The notes under the pieces: model-generated
Told to the model about the DNA's origin: nothing
Seen by the model: the letters and a program-made list of their open reading frames with translations, nothing else
Databases searched by the model: none
Source: an uncultured Dialister sp.
Lineage (GTDB): Bacteria > Bacillota > Negativicutes > Veillonellales > Dialisteraceae
Direction: 5' to 3'
Length of the DNA stretch: 30,172 nucleotides
NCBI GenBank assembly: GCA_900545365.1
Contig: UQYL01000017.1
Span: 1 to 30,172, forward strand
Translations under genes and position numbers: made by a program
Part shown: in pieces, positions 1-7,923 of the stretch
How the letters are laid out: every line of letters starts with the position of its first letter
How positions within the stretch are numbered: position 1 is the stretch's first letter

Positions 1-1210
1 TGCGCAGGTAGGACAGGGCGTCCTTGATCTCGGCGCGGCCGAAAAACTGCACGCCGCTGTAGATGGTATAGGGGATCTTCTCCCGCTGGAGCACCTCCTC
101 GACCGTCCGCGTGAGATAATGCGCGCGGTAGAGCACGGTCATATCGCGGTAGGGCGTTCCGCCGTCGTGCAGGGCCTGCATCTGCGCCGCCATCCACGCG
201 GCCTCGTCCGCCGCGCTGCGCGCATGGTGCAGACGGACCGGTGCGCCGTCCGGCAGGGTGGGGAGCAGGGATTTTTCCATGCGGTCCGTGTTTCTGGCGA
301 TGAGCGAATTTGCCACGGACAGGATCTGCGGCGTGGAGCGGTAATTTTCCATCATCAGGATCGTGCGCGTACCGGGAAAGACCTGATCAAAGTCCAGCAG
401 ATACCGGATGTTCGCTCCGCGCCAGGTATAGATCGTCTGGTCGGGATCGCCCACGACGAAAAGATTTTTGTGGTACCCGCAGAGAGCGTCCATCAGCTCG
501 TACTGGAGCCCGTCGATGTCCTGAAATTCATCGATCATGATGTATTCCAGCCGTTCCTGCCATTTCCGGCGGATCGCTTCATTCTCCCGGAAAATGAAGA
601 GCGTGAATTTGATGAGGTCGTTGTAATCCAGGCCGAAGCATTTCTTTTCCTGATAGAGATAGCCGTAAAAAATGATGTCTTCCGCGGCGGACGCGCCGTC
701 GTATTTCTCTTTCAGCGCGTCCAGGGGCATGGCGGCCATGTCGCGGTAATAATCGGGCTCCCGGAAAAGTTTCCGTATTTCGATCATGTCCCTGGCGGCG
801 GCGAATGTCATGTCCCGGAGGGTGAGGCCCCGTTCTTCGTAGATGATCTGGAGCATGGCATCGATGTCGCCGTTGTCGAGAACGAGAAATTTTTTCGGAT
901 ACTGCACGGCGTGGCTGTCTTCCTGAAGAACGGAGACGCAGAATCCGTGAAACGTATTGATGTAGCCGGTGCTGTCGTCGCCGGTGAGGCGGCGGATGCG
1001 CTGCCGCATTTCTTCGGCGGATTTATTGGTGAAGGTGACGCAGAGGATGCGGCCGGGCAGGATGCCCAGTTCATTGACGAGATAGGCGAAGCGCCGGGAG
1101 AGCGCCCGTGTTTTCCCGGAACCCGCGCCGGCGATGACGCGGACGAAGCCTTCTGTGGACGTGACGGCTTCCCGCTGCGCCGGAGAGGGGTCTTGCAGCA
1201 AGTCAGACAT
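1..1210 (-). CDS. UvrD/PcrA-type ATP-dependent DNA helicase (N-terminal part, runs off the left edge)
   Basis: Superfamily 1A 3'-5' DNA helicase, the family used in DNA repair and in clearing proteins from DNA. About 403 residues are visible, read on the minus strand from ATG at 1210; the C-terminus lies outside the window. Helicase motifs appear in order: the Q-motif region SPAQREAV (residues 9-16), Walker A GAGSGKT near residue 30, motif Ia CVTFTNKSAEEM, motif II DEFQDID, motif III GDPDQTIYTWRGAN and motif IV ENYRSTPQIL. The start is supported by AGGAGG at 1217-1222. A good promoter lies upstream. It is divergent from ligA, whereas pcrA and ligA are often co-directional in Bacillota. The family is certain. 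Whether this is the main PcrA or a UvrD paralogue cannot be decided without the C-terminus, so no symbol is given. Confidence 0.93.
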   Translation of the reverse strand, partial: MSDLLQDPSPAQREAVTSTEGFVRVIAGAGSGKTRALSRRFAYLVNELGILPGRILCVTFTNKSAEEMRQRIRRLTGDDSTGYINTFHGFCVSVLQEDSHAVQYPKKFLVLDNGDIDAMLQIIYEERGLTLRDMTFAAARDMIEIRKLFREPDYYRDMAAMPLDALKEKYDGASAAEDIIFYGYLYQEKKCFGLDYNDLIKFTLFIFRENEAIRRKWQERLEYIMIDEFQDIDGLQYELMDALCGYHKNLFVVGDPDQTIYTWRGANIRYLLDFDQVFPGTRTILMMENYRSTPQILSVANSLIARNTDRMEKSLLPTLPDGAPVRLHHARSAADEAAWMAAQMQALHDGGTPYRDMTVLYRAHYLTRTVEEVLQREKIPYTIYSGVQFFGRAEIKDALSYLR

Positions 1211-1243
1211 GGGATACCTCCTTACAGAACGTTTGTTTCTTGC

Positions 1244-1272
1244 ATTATAACAGCGGCGGGACGGATGCTCAA
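1244..1272 (-). promoter_or_regulatory. Promoter of the UvrD-type helicase gene
   Basis: On the minus strand a -35 TTGAGC (1267-1272) is separated by 17 bases from a perfect -10 TATAAT (1244-1249). It sits about 35 bases upstream of the helicase start codon. This is the expected form of a housekeeping sigma promoter. Confidence 0.7.
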
Positions 1273-1341
1273 CAGGAAGGGGAAACCCGGAAGGCGGCGG
1301 AAATTTTTCGGAAATGGATGAGCGCTTCTCATTTTCCGCCG

Positions 1342-1350
1342 TGTTACAAT
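1342..1350 (+). promoter_or_regulatory. Probable extended -10 promoter of ligA
   Basis: TACAAT (1345-1350) is preceded by TG at 1342-1343, one base apart, giving an extended -10. No convincing -35 is visible. It lies 34 bases upstream of the ligA start. Confidence 0.4.
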
Positions 1351-1384
1351 AGAGGGGTAAAATTTTTTGAACAGGAAGGTACGT

Positions 1385-3430
1385 ATGGCTTCGGTAGAAA
1401 TAGAGAAAAAGGCGGAAGCGCTGCGGAAGGAGCTGCGCCGCCACAGTTATCTGTATTATGTGCTGGACCGCCCGGAGATCACCGATTTTGAATTCGACAG
1501 GATGTACCGGGAGCTGGTCGATCTGGAAAAGGCCCATCCCGAGATCATCACGCCCGATTCGCCGACACAGCGCGTGGGCGGGAAGGCGAGCGACGATTTC
1601 CGCAAGGTCCGCTTCAGAAAGCCCATGCTCAGTCTGACGAATGTCTTTAATGCGGAGGAGCTCCGCGAATTTGACCGGCGCGTGAAGTCGTCCCTCGGCA
1701 CGGACGCGGTGGAGTATATCACGGAGCTGAAGATCGACGGGCTCTCCATGAATCTCGTCTACGAGGACGGGCGGCTCGTGCAGGGGCTGACCCGCGGCGA
1801 CGGGCGGGTCGGGGAAGATGTGACGGCCAATGTGAAGACCATCAAAACGATCCCCCTCTACATAGAAAACGCGCCGCCTTACATGGAAATCCGCGGCGAG
1901 GTCTATATGCCGCGGAAGAGCTTCGCCCGTCTCAATGAGGAGCGGGACGAGGCGGGCCTCATGCCCTTTGCGAACTGCCGGAACGCGGCGGCGGGGTCGC
2001 TCCGCCAGCTGGACCCGCACGTGACGGCGGCGAGGAATCTGGACTTCTTCGCCTACGCCATCGGAGAGACGGACGGGCTGGATATCCGCACGCAGGAGGA
2101 GCTGCTGAAGCGGCTGGCGGATTTCCATTTCCGGGTGAATCCGAATTACCGGAAATGGGATTCCATCGAAGGCGTCATTGAAGGCGTCAGCGAATGGGCG
2201 GAGAAGCGCCACGGGCTGGCTTACGACACGGACGGCATGGTGATCAAGGTGAACAGTTTCCTCCAGCAGGAGGAGCTCGGCGCGACGGTGAAGGACCCGA
2301 AATGGGCGACGGCCTACAAGTACCCGCCGGAAGAAGCGGTGACACAGGTGGAGCGCATCGTCGTGACCATGGGGCGCACAGGCGTCCTCACGCCGTCCGC
2401 TGATCTCACGCCGGTGCGTCTTGCCGGGACGACGGTGAAGCGGGCGACGCTGCACAATCTGGATTTCATCCGGGAGAAGGATATCCGCGAAGGCGACTGG
2501 GTGCGCATCTACAAGGCGGGCGAGATCATTCCCGAGATCGCGGCGGTGCTGAAGGAGAAGCGCAGCGGAAAAGAAAAGGAATTTCAAATGCCGGATTCCT
2601 GTCCCGTATGCGGCGGGAAAGTGGAGCGCGTGGAAGGCGAGGCGGCGTACCGCTGCGTGAATCCGCAGTGCGGCGGCGTAGTGCGGGAAAAGCTCATTCA
2701 TTTCGCTTCCCGTGACGCCATGAACATCGAAGGTCTCGGGCCGTCCGTGGTGGACAGCCTGCTGGCGTACGGCCTCGTGAAAGATCCCGCCGATTTCTAC
2801 ACGCTCCGCACGGAAGAGCTCCGGCAGATCGAGCGGATGGGTGAGAAGAGCGCCAATAATCTCGTCGCCGCCGCCGCGGACAGCCGGGGCAGAGGCCTGG
2901 CGAAGCTCCTCTTCGGGCTGGGCATCCGCTTCCTCGGCGCGAAGGGAGCGGAGCTCCTCGCCGCGCGGTACCATACGCTGCGCGCCGTCATGGAGGCGGA
3001 TGAAGAGTCGCTGCAGGAGACGGAAGGCATCGGGAAAGTCATCGCCCGGAGCGTGTACGATTATTTCCGGGATGAGCGGAATCTGGAGATCGTCCGCAAG
3101 CTGGAAGCGGCGGGCGTCGTGACGGAGGAAGTGAAGGAAGAAACGGCGGGCGGCGCTTTTGAAGGCGAGCGGGCCGTGCTCACGGGAAAATTGTCCTCCA
3201 TGGGCCGCCGGGAAGCGGGCGAGCTCATCCGCAGGCTCGGCGGCGAGGTGCAGTCGTCGGTGACGAAGACGACGACCCTCGTGATCGCCGGAGAGGACGC
3301 GGGAAGCAAGCTGGAAAAGGCGCGGGCCAAAGGCATACCGATCCTGACGGAAGAGGAATTTCTGAAACGGGCGGGAGCCGGCGGCGGAAGCGCCGGGACG
3401 CCGGAGAAAGAGGAGGACAGTCTTTTCTGA
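1385..3430 (+). CDS. ligA: NAD-dependent DNA ligase LigA
   Basis: Seals nicks in replication and repair using NAD+ as adenyl donor. The protein is 681 residues, the usual LigA length. Visible parts are the N-terminal Ia domain (HSYLYYVLDRPEITDFEFD), the adenylation motif KIDG with the AMP-accepting lysine at K116, the OB-fold region, a four-cysteine zinc finger (CPVC then CVNPQC), helix-hairpin-helix repeats, and a C-terminal BRCT domain (about residues 595-670, FEGERAVLTGKLSSMGRREA). The start is set at ATG 1385 because AGGAAGG lies 5 bases upstream (1373-1379). An in-frame TTG at 1367 would precede that ribosome site. Two stacked hairpins follow the stop codon, so it is probably transcribed alone. 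Confidence 0.98.
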   Translation: MASVEIEKKAEALRKELRRHSYLYYVLDRPEITDFEFDRMYRELVDLEKAHPEIITPDSPTQRVGGKASDDFRKVRFRKPMLSLTNVFNAEELREFDRRVKSSLGTDAVEYITELKIDGLSMNLVYEDGRLVQGLTRGDGRVGEDVTANVKTIKTIPLYIENAPPYMEIRGEVYMPRKSFARLNEERDEAGLMPFANCRNAAAGSLRQLDPHVTAARNLDFFAYAIGETDGLDIRTQEELLKRLADFHFRVNPNYRKWDSIEGVIEGVSEWAEKRHGLAYDTDGMVIKVNSFLQQEELGATVKDPKWATAYKYPPEEAVTQVERIVVTMGRTGVLTPSADLTPVRLAGTTVKRATLHNLDFIREKDIREGDWVRIYKAGEIIPEIAAVLKEKRSGKEKEFQMPDSCPVCGGKVERVEGEAAYRCVNPQCGGVVREKLIHFASRDAMNIEGLGPSVVDSLLAYGLVKDPADFYTLRTEELRQIERMGEKSANNLVAAAADSRGRGLAKLLFGLGIRFLGAKGAELLAARYHTLRAVMEADEESLQETEGIGKVIARSVYDYFRDERNLEIVRKLEAAGVVTEEVKEETAGGAFEGERAVLTGKLSSMGRREAGELIRRLGGEVQSSVTKTTTLVIAGEDAGSKLEKARAKGIPILTEEEFLKRAGAGGGSAGTPEKEEDSLF

Positions 3431-3510
3431 ATCCGGAGGAAAGCCCGCGAAAGGAACCGCTCATTGACAGCGCGGGGAAAACCGTTTAAATACAGCTAAA
3501 TTTATATCAG

Positions 3511-3545
3511 TAAAGGCGCTGTCTCAGAGAGACGGCGCTTTTGTT
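3511..3545 (+). terminator. First ligA terminator hairpin
   Basis: AAGGCGCTGTCTC pairs with GAGACGGCGCTT across a short AGA-type loop, with one bulged G and one G-U pair, and is followed by a T-rich run. The same spot lies upstream of a second, stronger hairpin. Confidence 0.6.
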
Positions 3546-3554
3546 TTTGCAAGG

Positions 3555-3580
3555 ACGCTGCTCTTCGGAGCGGCGTTTTT
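3555..3580 (+). terminator. Second ligA terminator with UUCG tetraloop
   Basis: ACGCTGCTC (3555-3563) pairs with GAGCGGCGT (3568-3576) around a TTCG tetraloop, followed by a T run. It is a classic intrinsic terminator between ligA and the downstream secreted-protein gene. Confidence 0.8.
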
Positions 3581-3602
3581 GCGCAAAAAAAGGAGCCTCT
3601 CT

Positions 3603-4570
3603 ATGAAACTTCGCGTGAAGATCGCCGCCGTGCTGATGGCGGCGGCAGGATTTGCGGCGGCAGCTCCGGCTGCGGTATCCGCCATGACGGGCCGGTCATC
3701 GGCATTACGTGGAAAAGCAATACCCAGGATTATGCGGCGTTTAAAAAGATCATTGAAGACGCGGGAGGCGTCCCGGTAGAGCTGGGGCAGGTCAGAAATG
3801 AAAAGATCGGCTATAACGCGGACGGTACCGTAGCGGCGGACGATGTGTATCCTTCCGGCATGCTCACGGAAGAAGCGGCGGCGGTGAAAGCGAACCGTTT
3901 CGATGAGACCAATGCGGCAGAGGTCATGAAACAGGTGGACGGCGTTTTCTTTACGGGCGGAGAAGACATCAGTCCGTCTCTCTTCAAAGTTCCGCAGAAA
4001 GAAGAGAACAAGGGCGAAGCAATCAACGCGGCCCGGGATATCTCCGACTATACGCTCATGTCGTACTGCATTGCGAAAGATATCCCCGTGCTGGCGGTAT
4101 GCCGGGGAGAACAGATGATGGGCATCGTTTCCGGGGTGACGTTCATTCAGGATATTCCTGCGTATTATGCGGACAAAGGAGCGGACTACAATGATCTGCA
4201 CCGGATGCCGGCGGGCGTGCCGAATCGGACGTATGCTCACCACGATGTGGAGATATTCCCCATTCCGTCTCATCTTTATCAGATCGTAGGAGATACGAAG
4301 CTGGAGAAAGTTTCCTCCTGGCATCATCAGGCCGTGGAAAGCCTGACGGGCACGCCTCTGGTACAGACCGCGCAGACTGTTTCGAACGGCGTGGCCATCG
4401 TGGAAGGCGTGGAGAATCCGTATAAGAAATTCTGTGTCGGCGTACAGTTCCATCCGGAAAACGATCTGGTGGAAGTCGGGCAGAGGGGAAAAGATGCGTC
4501 CGGATTCTGTGACAACACGATCTGTCTTCGCTTCTTCCAGGCTCTCGTGAAAGCCGCTTCCAGAAAATAA
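3603..4570 (+). pseudogene. Secreted class-C26 gamma-glutamyl-gamma-aminobutyrate hydrolase-like protein, frameshifted
   Basis: The reading frame starts at ATG 3603 with AAGGAG at 3589-3594 and encodes a signal peptide (MKLRVKIAAVLMAAAGFAAAAPAAVSA). It leaves the correct frame just after 3684. The rest of the protein lies in another frame, open from about 3686 to the stop at 4570. It contains PVIGITWKSN, GVFFTGGEDISP, the nucleophile elbow AVCRGEQMM (Cys codon 4100-4102) and VQFHPE with the catalytic His and Glu. This matches the PuuD-like peptidase C26 fold, which hydrolyses gamma-glutamyl amides. Adding one base near 3686 (for example ATGGACGGG for ATGACGGG) gives 323 codons, 322 residues. 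A true mutation or a sequencing error would look the same. The first in-frame ATG after the break is 3845, which would make a protein lacking the secretion signal and first strand. Confidence 0.8.
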
Positions 4571-4608
4571 GCGCGCGGAGCTTTTGGAATAAAGAGAGAA
4601 CACGCAGA

Positions 4609-4644
4609 AAAAAACTGGAAAGCATAAAAGCTTTCCAGTTTTTT
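4609..4644. terminator. Bidirectional terminator between the C26 gene and comM
   Basis: A perfect 15-base inverted repeat, AAAAAACTGGAAAGC (4609-4623) and GCTTTCCAGTTTTTT (4630-4644), with a 6-base loop. A-run and T-run flanks let it work on both strands, as expected between two convergent genes. Confidence 0.9.
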
Positions 4645-4671
4645 ACGCGGCGGCATTCTTGAAAAGACCGA

Positions 4672-6186
4672 TCATTTTCGGGAGATCATATTTCTGAGGC
4701 TCACCGCTTCCGCTATGTGAGCGGCATCGATATTTTCGCTGCCCGCGAGGTCCGCGATGGTGCGGGCGACTTTGATGATGCGGTCGTAGCTGCGGGCGGA
4801 GAGATGGAGCTTTTCAAAGACGGCGCGGAGCAGGCCGGATGCTTCCGGGACGAGGCGGCACGTTTCTTTCAGCTGGCTGTGTCCCATTTCCGCGTTGGTG
4901 TGCATGTGCCAGCGGGCAAGGCGTTCCCGCTGTATATCGCGGGCAGCAGCGACGCGGGCGGCGATGGCGGCGGAAGGCTCACCGCGGATCTCCGCGGTGA
5001 GCTCGCTGTACCGGGGACGCTGGACGGAGACGTGGAGATCGATGCGGTCCAGCAGGGGGCCGGAGATGCGCCGCCGGTACCGCTGGATCTCGCCGTCCGT
5101 GCAGGTGCATTCATGGTCGGGATCACCGAGGTATCCGCAGGGGCAGGGGTTCATGGCGGCGATGAGAATAAAATCCGCCGGATATGTAAAGGAGGCGTTG
5201 ACTCTGGAGATATGCACGGCCCGGTCTTCCAGGGGCTGCCGGAGGACTTCCAGCACAGACCGGGGAAATTCAGGCAGTTCGTCAAGGAAAAGCACGCCCC
5301 TGTGGGCGAGGGTCACTTCGCCGGGACGGGGAATGGTGCCGCCGCCGATCAGTCCCGCCATGGAGATGGTGTGATGAGGGCTGCGGAAGGGGCGCTCTCT
5401 CATGATGCGTTCAGCCCGGAAGAGCCCGGCTACGCTGTAGATCTTCGTCACTTCCAGCGCTTCTTCATCGGACATGGGCGGAAGAATGGTGGCGACGCGC
5501 CGGGCAAGCATCGTCTTTCCCGATCCGGGCGGGCCTGTCATGAGCAGATTGTGCGCGCCTGCCGCGGCGATCTCCATGGCGCGTTTGGCGACGACCTGCC
5601 CCTGCACTTCGGAGAAGTCCGCGGAATTTTCCGGCTGGAAGGGATACTCTTCCTTCTCCGCCGGGGCGAGAGGCTGCCGGCCGAGAAGATGCTCGGCCAG
5701 TTCAGCCAGCGTTTTCGGCGCGTAGACCCGAATGCCCCGGCAGAGGAGGGCTTCACCCGCGGCTTCCGGCGCGAGGAAATAGTTTTCAAATCCCGCTTCC
5801 GCTCCGGCGAGCGCCATGGAAAGGATGCCCGGTACGGGGCGGATCTCGCCGCGGAGGGAGAGCTCACCGATGAAGAGACATTTTTCCAGCGCTTCCTGCG
5901 GGAGCTGGCCGCTGGCGGCGAGGATCCCCACGGCGATGGGAAGGTCAAGGCCGGACCCTTCTTTCTTCAGATCGGCCGGGGCCAGATTGACGGTCAGCTT
6001 ATAGACCGGGAACCGGTAGCCGGAATTTTTGATGGCGGAGCGGACGCGCTCCTTGGATTCTTTGACGGACGCCGCGGGCAGGCCGACGATGTCGAAGCTG
6101 GGGACATGGGCATTGATGTCGACTTCGACGGTGATGATGTGGCCGTTCAGGCCGAACGTGGCGGAGCCGTATGCCTGTGCGAACAT
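4672..6186 (-). CDS. comM: YifB/ComM family magnesium-chelatase-like AAA+ ATPase
   Basis: ComM is a hexameric branch-migration helicase that extends heteroduplex during natural transformation; YifB is the same family. The 504-residue length is normal. Residues 1-180 form the Lon-protease-like (S5 fold) N-terminal domain with SFDIVGLPAASVKESKERVR. Walker A GPPGSGKT is at 218-225 and Walker B LFLDE near 299-303. A cysteine cluster NPCPCGYLGDPDHECTC lies near 346-362, and the C-terminal Mg-chelatase domain follows. The start is ATG 6186 with AGGAGG 4 bases upstream. It lies 21 bases after yraN, so they form one unit. With dprA divergent nearby, the context is DNA uptake and recombination. Confidence 0.95.
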   Translation of the reverse strand: MFAQAYGSATFGLNGHIITVEVDINAHVPSFDIVGLPAASVKESKERVRSAIKNSGYRFPVYKLTVNLAPADLKKEGSGLDLPIAVGILAASGQLPQEALEKCLFIGELSLRGEIRPVPGILSMALAGAEAGFENYFLAPEAAGEALLCRGIRVYAPKTLAELAEHLLGRQPLAPAEKEEYPFQPENSADFSEVQGQVVAKRAMEIAAAGAHNLLMTGPPGSGKTMLARRVATILPPMSDEEALEVTKIYSVAGLFRAERIMRERPFRSPHHTISMAGLIGGGTIPRPGEVTLAHRGVLFLDELPEFPRSVLEVLRQPLEDRAVHISRVNASFTYPADFILIAAMNPCPCGYLGDPDHECTCTDGEIQRYRRRISGPLLDRIDLHVSVQRPRYSELTAEIRGEPSAAIAARVAAARDIQRERLARWHMHTNAEMGHSQLKETCRLVPEASGLLRAVFEKLHLSARSYDRIIKVARTIADLAGSENIDAAHIAEAVSLRNMISRK

Positions 6187-6207
6187 GGTACCTCCTGTGA
6201 AAACGGA

Positions 6208-6561
6208 TCAGAACGCGTTGGCAAGGTGGCGGATCTTCAGCTCTTTTCCCGGAAGGGCAAGAATTTCGACGATGTCAAAGCGGGCGGGGCAGCCGGATAC
6301 ATGGCGCTCCGCGTAATAAAGGGCCGCGCAGTCCCGGATGCGGCGCTGCTTAAGCGGGGTCACCGCCTCGATGGGAAGGCCCCACCGCAGGCTGCGCCGG
6401 GTCTTGACTTCCACGAAGACAAGAAATTCGCCGTCTTTCATGATGAGATCGATCTCTCCGTGGGTGCGTCTGAAATTTCTTTCGATAAAGCGCATGCCCT
6501 TCTTTTCCAGATAGGCCCGGGCAAGAGTCTCTCCTTCCCGGCCGAAAGCAGTGGTCTCCAT
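6208..6561 (-). CDS. yraN: YraN family protein (UPF0102)
   Basis: A 117-residue protein of the YraN family, with the PD-(D/E)xK nuclease-like core GEIDLIMKDGEFLVFVEVKT carrying the D and E-x-K residues of the fold. Most members are uncharacterised, and a role in recombination or Holliday-junction handling is often suggested. The N-terminal GREGETLARAYLEKKG is the usual family opening. Start at ATG 6561, with GGAG a few bases upstream. It is the first gene of a yraN-comM operon, a common arrangement. Confidence 0.9.
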   Translation of the reverse strand: METTAFGREGETLARAYLEKKGMRFIERNFRRTHGEIDLIMKDGEFLVFVEVKTRRSLRWGLPIEAVTPLKQRRIRDCAALYYAERHVSGCPARFDIVEILALPGKELKIRHLANAF

Positions 6562-6615
6562 GGCGTCTCCTGTACTTTTCGCGCGGCAAAATCAAAAGTT
6601 TTTCTGTCTGTTTCA

Positions 6616-6644
6616 ATCATAGGTATATCGGTTTCGATTATCAA
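6616..6644 (-). promoter_or_regulatory. Promoter of yraN-comM
   Basis: On the minus strand, -35 TTGATA (6639-6644), a 17-base spacer and -10 TATGAT (6616-6621). It is located 55 bases upstream of the yraN start. Confidence 0.65.
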
Positions 6645-6760
6645 GAAAAAATTTTCAGCGGCTTCCGCGAAACGGGCGGGAAATGACAGGCCGACAGGGG
6701 AAAACGGGAGATTTTTCGGCGCCGTTTCCGCTAGGACCGCTTTTCATTGGAGCGCCGCGT

Positions 6761-6766
6761 TATAAT
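6761..6766 (+). promoter_or_regulatory. Probable -10 box of the dprA operon promoter
   Basis: A perfect TATAAT 28 bases upstream of the dprA ATG. The -35 position has no good match, so only the -10 is marked. Confidence 0.45.
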
Positions 6767-6794
6767 GAAGAAAAGTTTTTGAAAGGAGAGAACC

Positions 6795-7874
6795 ATGGAT
6801 ATCTATGCAGCGGCGCTGCCGGGGATGCCGCAGCTGGGAGCCCGGCGGATACGGGGGCTGATCGCCTTTTTTCATACGGCGGAAAATGTGTGGAGAGCGT
6901 CGGACGCGGAGATACGGGAGTCGGGCGTCCTGTCTCCGGCGCTGGCGTCAAAGTTCTGCGCCTGGCGCGGGCAGGAGGATCCCGTGCGCGCCGGGGAAGA
7001 GCTGCGGAAGCGGGACGTCCAGGCCGTGACGTGGGAAGAGGAGGCTTATCCGCCCCTTCTGCGGGAGACTGCCAATCCGCCGGCTGTCCTCTTTTACCGC
7101 GGCAGCGCTCCGTCGTGGAAGAAGACTGTCGCCGTGGTGGGCGCGCGGAAGGCGACGGCCTATGGCGTGAACGCGGCGGAGCACATCGCGGAAGGGCTGG
7201 CGAAGGAAGGCGTTGTCATTGTGTCCGGCGGGGCGAGAGGCATCGATACGGCGGCGCATAAAGGCTGTCTCTCCGGAGGCGCGCCGACAGCGGCGGTCAT
7301 GGCGTGCGGTTTGGATGTGACCTATCCTCCGGAAAACAGGAATCTCTTTCAGAAGATCTGCGATGCCGGCGGGACGGTCCTTTCGGAATATCCTCTCGGC
7401 ACGATGCCGCTTGGGCGGCAGTTTCCCGCGCGGAACCGCATCATCGCAGGCATGTGCCGCGCTGTGGTCGTCACGGAGGCGGCAGAGCGGAGCGGCTCGC
7501 TCATCACGGCGGATTTTGCGCTGGAAGAGGGACGGGATGTCTTCGCCGTTCCGGGAAGCATCTGGTCATCCATGAGCCGGGGCACGAACCGCCTCATCCG
7601 GGGCGGCGCGGTCTGCTGCACCGGAGCGGAAGATATTCTCAGTGAATACGGATGGGAACGCACCGGAAAGGCGCCGGAGAAAAAGCCCGCGGAACAGTTG
7701 ACACTGGAAGAAGAAATGGTGTATCGTTTCTGCTGTGCGGGGGAGACCGTGTCGGCCGAGGAGATCCTCGAGCAGAGCGCGCTTCCCGTGGATAAACTGA
7801 CGATGATTTTGCTGTCGCTTACAGTGAAGGGCTATATTTCGGAAGAGGGGCCGGGACTTTACGCCGCCCGCTGA
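6795..7874 (+). CDS. dprA: DNA-processing protein DprA (Smf)
   Basis: DprA binds incoming single-stranded DNA during transformation and loads RecA on it. The protein is 359 residues. Residues 1-70 form the helical (SAM/HhH-like) N-terminal domain. The Rossmann-like core carries VAVVGARKAT (about 112-121), SGGARGIDTAAH (about 143-154), PLGTMPLGRQFPARNRIIAG and VVTEAAERSGSLITADFALEEGRDVFAVPG. The last 60 residues form the winged-helix DprA C-terminal domain (LTLEEEMVYRFCCAGETVSAEEILEQS). Start at ATG 6795 with AAGGAGAG at 6783-6790. It is the first gene of the conserved dprA-topA-trmFO order. It is divergent from yraN-comM, so two transformation genes face away from a shared 233-base region. 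Confidence 0.97.
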   Translation: MDIYAAALPGMPQLGARRIRGLIAFFHTAENVWRASDAEIRESGVLSPALASKFCAWRGQEDPVRAGEELRKRDVQAVTWEEEAYPPLLRETANPPAVLFYRGSAPSWKKTVAVVGARKATAYGVNAAEHIAEGLAKEGVVIVSGGARGIDTAAHKGCLSGGAPTAAVMACGLDVTYPPENRNLFQKICDAGGTVLSEYPLGTMPLGRQFPARNRIIAGMCRAVVVTEAAERSGSLITADFALEEGRDVFAVPGSIWSSMSRGTNRLIRGGAVCCTGAEDILSEYGWERTGKAPEKKPAEQLTLEEEMVYRFCCAGETVSAEEILEQSALPVDKLTMILLSLTVKGYISEEGPGLYAAR

Positions 7875-7923
7875 CGGGAGCTTCACGGAAGCGTTTTATT
7901 ATTTCTGACAGGAATGGAGAGCT

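Noticed and set aside
119..1321. A 400-residue plus-strand ORF opposite the helicase
   Set aside because: The minus strand encodes all UvrD helicase motifs in one frame; the plus-strand ORF is a high-GC shadow with no recognisable motif.
1367..1384. Upstream TTG start for ligA
   Set aside because: It overlaps the ribosome site that serves ATG 1385, so it would lack its own.
4717..6765. A 682-residue plus-strand ORF opposite comM and yraN
   Set aside because: It is a shadow of two well-recognised genes, each with its own ribosome site.
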